This document shows, one piece after another, positions 58,268-64,000 of a stretch of DNA of 64,000 nt; position 1 is the first letter of the stretch, and every line of letters starts with the position of its first letter. Both the position numbers and the translations under genes were made by a program. Below the pieces are notes generated by a model. It made no database searches. It had not been told where the DNA came from and saw nothing but the letters and a program-made list of their open reading frames with translations. The stretch is taken from contig NZ_CP027732.1 of assembly GCF_003852235.1 (NCBI RefSeq), positions 5,332,001 through 5,396,000 on the forward strand. The letters are read 5' to 3'. Source of the DNA: Pseudomonas sp. R4-35-07 (GTDB lineage: Bacteria > Pseudomonadota > Gammaproteobacteria > Pseudomonadales > Pseudomonadaceae).

Positions 58268-59536
58268 TTAGCCGTTGAACACATCATCCACGCTTTTGAG
58301 CGGGTAGTTCTTCGGATACGGCAGGGTTGCCACACCAGTCTCGATTGCAGCCTTGGCCACGGCATCGGAGATCAGGGTGATCAGGCGCTTATCCATCGGT
58401 TTGGGAATGATGTACTCACGCCCGAATTCCAGCTTGGCGCCACCGTAGGCGTCGCATACATCCTGCGGCACCGGCAGCTTGGCCAGTTCACGCAGGGCGT
58501 TGGCGGCCGCTACTTTCATCTCTTCGTTGATGCGCTTGGCGCGAACGTCCAGGGCGCCACGGAAGATGAACGGGAAGCCCAACACGTTATTGACCTGGTT
58601 CGGGTAGTCCGAACGGCCGGTGGCCATGATCACGTCGCTGCGGGTGGCGTGCGCCAGTTCCGGGGAGATTTCCGGGTCAGGGTTGGAGCAGGCGAACACG
58701 ATCGGGTTCGGCGCCATCGACTTCAGGCCTTCGGCGCTCAGCAGGTTCGGGCCGGACAGGCCGACGAACACGTCGGCACCGTCGAGGGCATCCGCCAGGG
58801 TGCGCTTGGAGGATGGGTGGGCGAACATTGCCTTGTACTGGTTCAGGTCGGTACGCTCGGACTGGATAACGCCCTTGCTGTCGACCATGTAGATGTTTTC
58901 CAGCTTGGCGCCCATGCTGATGATCAGCTTCATGCAGGAAATGGCCGCAGCACCGGCGCCCAGGCAGACGATTTTCGCCTCGCTCAGGGTTTTGCCGGCG
59001 ATTTCCAGGGCGTTGATCATGCCGGCCGCAGTAACGATCGCGGTGCCGTGCTGGTCATCGTGGAATACCGGGATGTCGCACTGTTCGATCAGGGCCTTTT
59101 CGATCTCGAAGCACTCAGGTGCCTTGATGTCTTCCAGGTTGATGCCACCGAAGGTGATGGAGATGCGCTTGACGGTGTCGATGAAGGCCTGCGGGCTTTC
59201 GGAGTCGACCTCGATGTCGAAAACGTCGATGCCGGCAAAGCGCTTGAACAGCACGCCCTTACCTTCCATGACCGGCTTGGAAGCCAGTGGGCCGAGGTTA
59301 CCCAGGCCCAGGATCGCGGTGCCATCAGAAATCACTGCAACCAGGTTGCCCTTGCCGGTGTACTTGTACGCCAGCTCGGGGTCGCGGGCGATTTCACGTA
59401 CGGGCTCGGCAACGCCAGGGCTGTAGGCCAGCGACAGGTCGCGGGCGGTGGCAGTGGCTTTGGTGAGCTCTACACTCAGCTTTCCTGGACGAGGATTGGC
59501 ATGATATTCGAGAGCGGCAGTTTTCAAATCAGACAT
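58268..59536 (-). CDS. maeB: NADP-type malic enzyme, short form
   Basis: 422 residues. Malic N-terminal domain (LAYSPGVAEPVREIARDP, VISDGTAILGLGNLGPLASKPVMEGK) and NAD-binding domain (IVCLGAGAAAISCMKLI, VFVGLSGPNLLS). It lacks the C-terminal phosphotransacetylase-like domain of the long MaeB. It converts malate to pyruvate, CO2 and reduced cofactor. Confidence 0.93.
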   Translation of the reverse strand: MSDLKTAALEYHANPRPGKLSVELTKATATARDLSLAYSPGVAEPVREIARDPELAYKYTGKGNLVAVISDGTAILGLGNLGPLASKPVMEGKGVLFKRFAGIDVFDIEVDSESPQAFIDTVKRISITFGGINLEDIKAPECFEIEKALIEQCDIPVFHDDQHGTAIVTAAGMINALEIAGKTLSEAKIVCLGAGAAAISCMKLIISMGAKLENIYMVDSKGVIQSERTDLNQYKAMFAHPSSKRTLADALDGADVFVGLSGPNLLSAEGLKSMAPNPIVFACSNPDPEISPELAHATRSDVIMATGRSDYPNQVNNVLGFPFIFRGALDVRAKRINEEMKVAAANALRELAKLPVPQDVCDAYGGAKLEFGREYIIPKPMDKRLITLISDAVAKAAIETGVATLPYPKNYPLKSVDDVFNG

Positions 59537-59717
59537 ATCGGCATTCCGCTTTTACTGTTGGTCGACGGACCGCCGAGGATACGCGTGTCGTAAAGCCCCT
59601 ACAAGACTGGTCGGTCACAGGTGTCAAGGCCCTGCAACAGCGTACTTTAGTCTAAAGCCACGGGATACAAGGGCTTGACTGTTCACAATCGACTGAAAAA
59701 ATGTCTACAATTTTTTA

Positions 59718-60524
59718 TCATTGCACCAATTTGAGCATGCCGGGATCGGTAATCGGCAGCAGCCAACGTGCCTGGCCGCTTTTGCGCCCACCACGCCGAG
59801 AGCGATCCTGCACCCAGCCACGCGCCTCGATTGTCTTGCCTTGCAGACCATCGAGCATGGCAGTGTCGAATTGATGGGCCAGATCGGGCGCAACGCGTAA
59901 TACCAGTGAACCCTGCAATTCGATCCAGGTTCCGGCGCGATTGCGTTCGATCTTGCTGACACGGCCGCTGACCAGGGCGAAGCCGGACTGCTTGAGCCGG
60001 GCCACTCCTTGCACCGGCGATTGCCGCCACAGGCCCAGCCCTGCCTGGCGCGCCGTGTGCTCAGCCGCCTGCTGACAGGCAACGAGGTCGACGTTGGGCG
60101 CGACACCCACCTGAAAACCCAGGCCCTCGGCCAGTAATTGGGCTTCCAGGTTCTTGCCGTCGGCGCTGTAAAGGTGCGCCAGGGTGCGCCCATAGCGATC
60201 CTTGGCCTCGCGACCCGGCACCAGCCCGACGCGTCCTCCACTGGCCCTCACCAAGGCTTGCAAGCGCTGGCGCGCGGCGATGGCAAAGGGCTCGTCAGCG
60301 CGGCCCTTCTTGCCGGTTTCCGGGGCGTTGAGGCCGATCAGCCGCACGCTGCGGCCATCCTTGAGGCGCACGGTGTCGCCGTCCACCACGCGCTGTACTT
60401 CTACACGCGCCACGGAGGCCGGCGCCGGGCAAAACACCTGGGCCTGGGCCGCGCCGAACCAAATCCCAGGCACAAAAAAGGCGCCCACAAGGGACGCCTT
60501 TTTCAACAGCTGGCAAAAGCCCAT
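59718..60524 (-). CDS. Exported thermonuclease (SNase) family protein
   Basis: 268 residues. Signal peptide MGFCQLLKKASLVGAFFVPG..AAQAQ with KK in the n-region. Staphylococcal nuclease fold: VQRVVDGDTVRLKDG, VRLIGLNAPE (active Arg/Asp region), KDRYGRTLAHLY. A C-terminal extension of about 100 residues (from VSGRVSKIERNRAG) looks like an OB-type domain. The codons for KKASLVGAFF form the intrinsic terminator described at 60474-60503. It starts 14 nt after rpmE. Confidence 0.9.
   Translation of the reverse strand: MGFCQLLKKASLVGAFFVPGIWFGAAQAQVFCPAPASVARVEVQRVVDGDTVRLKDGRSVRLIGLNAPETGKKGRADEPFAIAARQRLQALVRASGGRVGLVPGREAKDRYGRTLAHLYSADGKNLEAQLLAEGLGFQVGVAPNVDLVACQQAAEHTARQAGLGLWRQSPVQGVARLKQSGFALVSGRVSKIERNRAGTWIELQGSLVLRVAPDLAHQFDTAMLDGLQGKTIEARGWVQDRSRRGGRKSGQARWLLPITDPGMLKLVQ
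60474..60503 (-). terminator. Intrinsic terminator inside the thermonuclease signal-peptide codons
   Basis: AAAAAGGCG / CGCCTTTTT, a 9-bp stem with an 11-nt loop. On the minus strand it is followed by a run of T. It lies about 35-65 nt after the rpmE stop and codes for KKASLVGAFF of the nuclease. It should end most rpmE transcripts and limit read-through into the nuclease gene. Confidence 0.8.
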
Positions 60525-60538
60525 AAGGCCTTTGAGCC

Positions 60539-60775
60539 TTACTCTGCTGGAGTAGCAGCAGCAGGCTTCTTGCCGAAAGCACCAAAGCGATCTGCGAAGC
60601 GCTGTACACGGCCGCCGGTGTCCAGAGTTTTCTGCTTACCGGTGTAGAACGGGTGGCACTCGTTGCATACGTCAGTACCCAGTGGCTTGCACAGGTTCGA
60701 ACGAGTCTCGAACTTGTTGCCGCAGCTGCAGGTGACTTCGATGGTTTCGTACGCTGGATGGATATCGGCTTTCAT
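60539..60775 (-). CDS. rpmE: 50S ribosomal protein L31
   Basis: 78 residues from the ATG at 60775. Zinc-binding C+ form of L31: [14 protein letters not shown] and [13 protein letters not shown]. The tail is Ala/Pro-rich. It ends 14 nt before the thermonuclease start. A longer frame to 60829 is not supported. Confidence 0.97.
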   Translation of the reverse strand: MKADIHPAYETIEVTCSCGNKFETRSNLCKPLGTDVCNECHPFYTGKQKTLDTGGRVQRFADRFGAFGKKPAAATPAE

Positions 60776-60804
60776 GGCACTTCCTCGGGCTAGCGTGCCG
60801 CCAC

Positions 60805-60820
60805 TCGACACTATTGTCGA
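60805..60820. promoter_or_regulatory. Palindrome in the rpmE leader
   Basis: TCGACA-CTAT-TGTCGA, a perfect 6-bp inverted repeat 30-45 nt upstream of the rpmE start. It may be a protein-binding site or an mRNA leader stem. The rest of the 251-bp rpmE-priA gap shows no gene. Confidence 0.35.
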
Positions 60821-61026
60821 ATACCGCACGTAATTAGGCCGCGAATTCTAACAGACCTTTTCAATCGCGCAAGCGGCGGTGACGGCCGAGTACGCCCTTT
60901 CATCAGAAAATCCCGGCGCCTGCGCAAGTCTCTCCTTCCTGCAGCAGAGACGGGACACCTCCACCGTCGGTCTGCTAGGCTCCCGCCCCTGCGCCACCGC
61001 CTGCCTTTATAGATGAGACTTCTCGC

Positions 61027-63246
61027 GTGCCCGACGCCATTTTGCGCCTAGCCCTGCCCTCGCCCCTGCGCCGCCTGTTCGATTATCGGGCCCCGGCCGG
61101 TGTGCCACGTGCGCAGCTGGAGCCAGGCATGCGCGTGCGCGTGCCGTTCGGGCGCCGGGAAATGATCGGCATCCTGGTGGAAGTCACCGACCACAGCGAA
61201 GTGCCCGCCGAAAAACTCAAGCCGGCCATCGCCATCCTCGACACCACCCCGCCGCTGCCGCCCGCGCTGTTCAAGTTGTGCCTGTGGACCGCACAGTATT
61301 ACCAGCACAGCCTGGGCGATACCTTGAGCTGGGCGCTGCCGGTGCTGCTGCGCCAGGGCGAACTGGCCGAAGCGCGCCAGGAGCGGTTCTGGTCGATGAC
61401 GCCCGGCGCCCGCCTGGATGACCCGCGTATCGCCCGCGCCCCGCGCCAGCGTGAAGCCCTGGCCACCCTGGCCCAGCACCCGCATGGCGTCGCCCATCAG
61501 CTCTTGAGCAAGCTGATGCTGAGCAAAGACAGCCTCGACCTGTTGCTCGCCAAAGGCCTGGTGCAGGTGGAAATCCGCAAGCATGCCCCCGACCCGCGCC
61601 ACGAACACTGGCTGGCGCAACCGGAGCTGCCGTTGAACCCCGAACAGCGCGCCGCCTATGAAGCGATCCGCGCCGGGTTCGACAGCTTCCACGCGTTCCT
61701 GCTGGCCGGCGTTACCGGCAGCGGCAAGACCGAAGTCTATTTGCAGTTGATCCGCGAAACCCTGCAAGCGGGTAAACAGGCGCTGGTGCTGATCCCCGAG
61801 ATCAACCTCGGCCCGCAGACCCTGGCGCGTTTCGAACAGCGTTTCAACGCCCGCATCGCGCTGGTGCACTCGGCGGTCAACGACCGTGAGCGTCTGGAGT
61901 CGTGGCTGGCGGCGCGGGACGGCGAAGCCGACATCATCATCGGCACCCGCTCGGCGCTGTTTACCCCGATGAAAAATCCGGGGCTGATCATCATCGACGA
62001 AGAACACGACGGCTCCTATAAACAGCAGGAAGGCCTGCGTTACCACGCCCGCGACCTGGCGCTGGTACGCGCACGCCAGGAAGACATCCCGATTGTGCTC
62101 GGCTCGGCCACGCCTTCCCTGGAAAGCCTGCATAACGCCTACACCGGCCGGTATGGCCTGCTACGCCTGAATGAGCGCGCAGGTGGCGCCAAACAGCCGC
62201 GTTTCCTGCGCCTGGATGTAAAAAGCCGTCCGCTGGACAGCGGTATTTCCGGCCCGATGCAGCAAGCCATCGGCCAGACTCTCGCCGCCGGCCAGCAAGT
62301 GTTGGTGTTCCTCAATCGCCGTGGCTTTGCGCCGACGCTGTTGTGCCATGACTGTGGCTGGATGTCCGAATGCGAACGCTGCGATGCGCGCATGACCGTG
62401 CACCAGCGCTACGGCGAATTGCGCTGCCATCACTGCGGCCATGTCGAGCCGGTGCCGCGCCACTGCCCGCAATGCGGCAAGGTCGACCTGCGCCCGGTCG
62501 GCGCGGGCACCGAGCGCGCCGAAGAGCGCCTGGGCATTCTGTTCCCGGATTACCCGGTACTGCGGGTGGACCGCGACAGCACCTCGCGCAAAGACGCGAT
62601 GAACCAATTGTTCGCCACCATCCAGAAAGGCCAGCCGTGCATTCTGGTTGGCACGCAAATGCTCGCCAAAGGGCATCACTTCCCACGGGTGACCCTGGTG
62701 TCGATCCTGGATGCCGACGGTGGTTTATTCTCCGGCGACTTCCGCGCCAGCGAGCGCATGGCGCAGTTGATCGTGCAGGTCGCCGGCCGCGCCGGGCGCG
62801 CCGAAGAGCCGGGCCGGGTGATTATCCAGACACACCTGGCCGACCACCCACTGCTGATTCAACTGACCGAGCAAGGTTACTTTGCCTTCGCCGAGCAGGC
62901 ATTGAGCGAACGCCGCGCCGCCGGGCTGCCGCCGTTTTCGCACCTGGCACTGCTGCGCGCCGAGGCGCATAAACCGGGCCAGGCCGAAGCCTTTCTCGAC
63001 GAGGCCTGCAGCGCCGCCGAACGTTTGCTCGCCGAACTGGGTCTGAGCGGCATCGAACTGCTCGGCCCGGTGCCCGCACCGATGGAGCGCCGCGCCGGGC
63101 GCTATCGCGCGCAGTTACTCTTGCAGGCAACGTCCCGCGCACCGCTGCATCGGCTATTAAGTAGCTGGTTGCTTGCCCTGGAGCAAATGCCCAGCGGCCG
63201 GCAAGTGCGATGGTCGCTGGATGTAGACCCGGTAGATTTGTATTAA
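61027..63246 (+). CDS. priA: Primosomal replication protein N' (PriA helicase)
   Basis: 739 residues from a GTG start. Superfamily 2 helicase: Walker A AGVTGSGKTEVYLQLI, Walker B IIIDEEHDGSYKQQ. Zinc-binding cysteines lie in CHDCGWMSECERCDARM and CHHCGHVEPVPRHCPQC, and helicase motif VI is QVAGRAGRAE. It restarts stalled replication forks. Confidence 0.97.
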   Translation: MPDAILRLALPSPLRRLFDYRAPAGVPRAQLEPGMRVRVPFGRREMIGILVEVTDHSEVPAEKLKPAIAILDTTPPLPPALFKLCLWTAQYYQHSLGDTLSWALPVLLRQGELAEARQERFWSMTPGARLDDPRIARAPRQREALATLAQHPHGVAHQLLSKLMLSKDSLDLLLAKGLVQVEIRKHAPDPRHEHWLAQPELPLNPEQRAAYEAIRAGFDSFHAFLLAGVTGSGKTEVYLQLIRETLQAGKQALVLIPEINLGPQTLARFEQRFNARIALVHSAVNDRERLESWLAARDGEADIIIGTRSALFTPMKNPGLIIIDEEHDGSYKQQEGLRYHARDLALVRARQEDIPIVLGSATPSLESLHNAYTGRYGLLRLNERAGGAKQPRFLRLDVKSRPLDSGISGPMQQAIGQTLAAGQQVLVFLNRRGFAPTLLCHDCGWMSECERCDARMTVHQRYGELRCHHCGHVEPVPRHCPQCGKVDLRPVGAGTERAEERLGILFPDYPVLRVDRDSTSRKDAMNQLFATIQKGQPCILVGTQMLAKGHHFPRVTLVSILDADGGLFSGDFRASERMAQLIVQVAGRAGRAEEPGRVIIQTHLADHPLLIQLTEQGYFAFAEQALSERRAAGLPPFSHLALLRAEAHKPGQAEAFLDEACSAAERLLAELGLSGIELLGPVPAPMERRAGRYRAQLLLQATSRAPLHRLLSSWLLALEQMPSGRQVRWSLDVDPVDLY

Positions 63247-63253
63247 GCCGTTC

Positions 63254-63356
63254 CCTGTAGGAGCGAGCTTGCTCGCGAAAAACGTTAACGATAACGCGGT
63301 ATCCTGATTTCACGCGGCGCCCTCGGGTTTTTCGCGAGCAAGCTCGCTCCTACAGG
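63254..63356. repeat. REPIN, family III (GTAGGAGCGAGCTTGCTCGC type)
   Basis: CCTGTAGGAGCGAGCTTGCTCGCGAA... mirrored by TTCGCGAGCAAGCTCGCTCCTACAGG. It is distinct in sequence from families I and II and lies in the priA-argS gap. Confidence 0.92.
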
Positions 63357-63483
63357 GAGGCACAACGCCCTTAAACAGCTCCACAGGTCTGGAACGGTTG
63401 GCAAGCCCGCCCTCGCCACGGATAATGCCCAGTTTTTCCACCTGCGCATCGCGCGCCGCCGCTTGCGGTCGAAAGAGAACACC

Positions 63484-64000
63484 ATGAAAGACACCATTCG
63501 CCAGCTGATCCAGCAAGCCCTCACCCAACTCGTCAACGAAGGTGTGTTGCCTGAAGGCCTGTCGCCGGCGATCCAAGTGGAGAACACTCGCGACAAGACC
63601 CACGGCGACTTCGCCAGCAACATCGCGATGATGCTGTCCAAGCCCGCGGGCATGAAACCCCGCGACCTGGCGGAAAAAATCATCGCGGCGCTGCCGGCCG
63701 ACGCCAGTGTCACCAAGGCCGAAATCGCCGGCCCAGGCTTTATCAACTTCTTCCAGAACACCCAGGCCCTGGCGTCGCGCCTGGATGCCGCCCTGGCCGA
63801 TGCCAGCATCGGCGCACGCAAAGCCGGCGACAGCCAGCGCGTGGTCATCGACCTGTCGGCACCGAACCTGGCCAAGGAAATGCACGTTGGCCACCTGCGC
63901 TCGACCATCATTGGCGACGGCGTGGCGCGGGTACTGGAATTTCTCGGCGACACCGTGATCCGCCAGAATCACGTGGGCGACTGGGGCACCCAGTTCGGCA
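63484..64000 (+). CDS. argS: Arginyl-tRNA synthetase (5' part, runs off the window)
   Basis: First 172 codons visible. Additional N-terminal domain ([16 protein letters not shown]). Signature [20 protein letters not shown] (HVGH form of HIGH). The reading frame is open to the window end. It follows priA, as in other Pseudomonas. Confidence 0.95.
   Translation, partial: MKDTIRQLIQQALTQLVNEGVLPEGLSPAIQVENTRDKTHGDFASNIAMMLSKPAGMKPRDLAEKIIAALPADASVTKAEIAGPGFINFFQNTQALASRLDAALADASIGARKAGDSQRVVIDLSAPNLAKEMHVGHLRSTIIGDGVARVLEFLGDTVIRQNHVGDWGTQFG

Overview
The window is a stretch of chromosome from a fluorescent Pseudomonas (P. fluorescens group). The evidence is high-GC coding with Pseudomonas-type proteins throughout, the gene orders hemE-gltD-gltB-(SPOR)-aroB-aroK-pilQ..pilM/ponA and maeB-nuclease-rpmE/priA-argS, and dense REP/REPIN palindromes of the kind found in this group. 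No rRNA, tRNA or CRISPR array was seen.

Region 1 (1-7.4 kb): the end of an IS3-family element, then creB-creC-creD (envelope and beta-lactam stress two-component system) on the minus strand, a secreted retropepsin-like protease, a PlsC/YihG-type acyltransferase, a DUF2780 protein and an orphan RskA-type anti-sigma C-terminal domain.

Region 2 (7.4-40.5 kb): a catabolic island that takes carnitine and glycine betaine down to glycine and serine. CaiX/CdhC/CdhA/CdhB, under CdhR, turn carnitine into glycine betaine. GbcA/GbcB demethylate betaine to dimethylglycine. DgcA/DgcB, with a dedicated ETF pair, make sarcosine. SoxBDAG makes glycine and 5,10-methylene-THF. GlyA makes serine, PurU recycles formyl-THF and FdhA burns formaldehyde. 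GbdR is the global betaine-sensing activator. Accessory genes interrupt the island: a RAYT transposase, an IS3-family element, a TraX-family membrane protein, a DUF5943 protein, an M19 dipeptidase, an LprI-like protein, an A/T-rich orphan gene with a PD-(D/E)xK-like pattern, and a DUF3010 protein.

Region 3 (40.9-64 kb): housekeeping genes. These are hemE, gltD-gltB (GOGAT), a DamX-like SPOR ATPase, aroB-aroK, a reduced type IV pilus operon (short pilQ, fused pilO-pilP, pilN, internally deleted pilM) divergent from ponA, maeB, a secreted thermonuclease, rpmE, priA and the 5' part of argS.

The most interesting signals are these. Two identical copies of the IS3-family element sit at the same base of the same REP palindrome. 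Three imperfect repeats, each with a perfect DnaA box, lie beside gbcA, with three more perfect boxes in the neighbouring ETF genes. The type IV pilus assembly genes are reduced and fused. A RAYT transposase is bracketed by its probable cognate repeat. An intrinsic terminator doubles as signal-peptide codons of the thermonuclease. A palindromic operator-like site lies at the gltB promoter.
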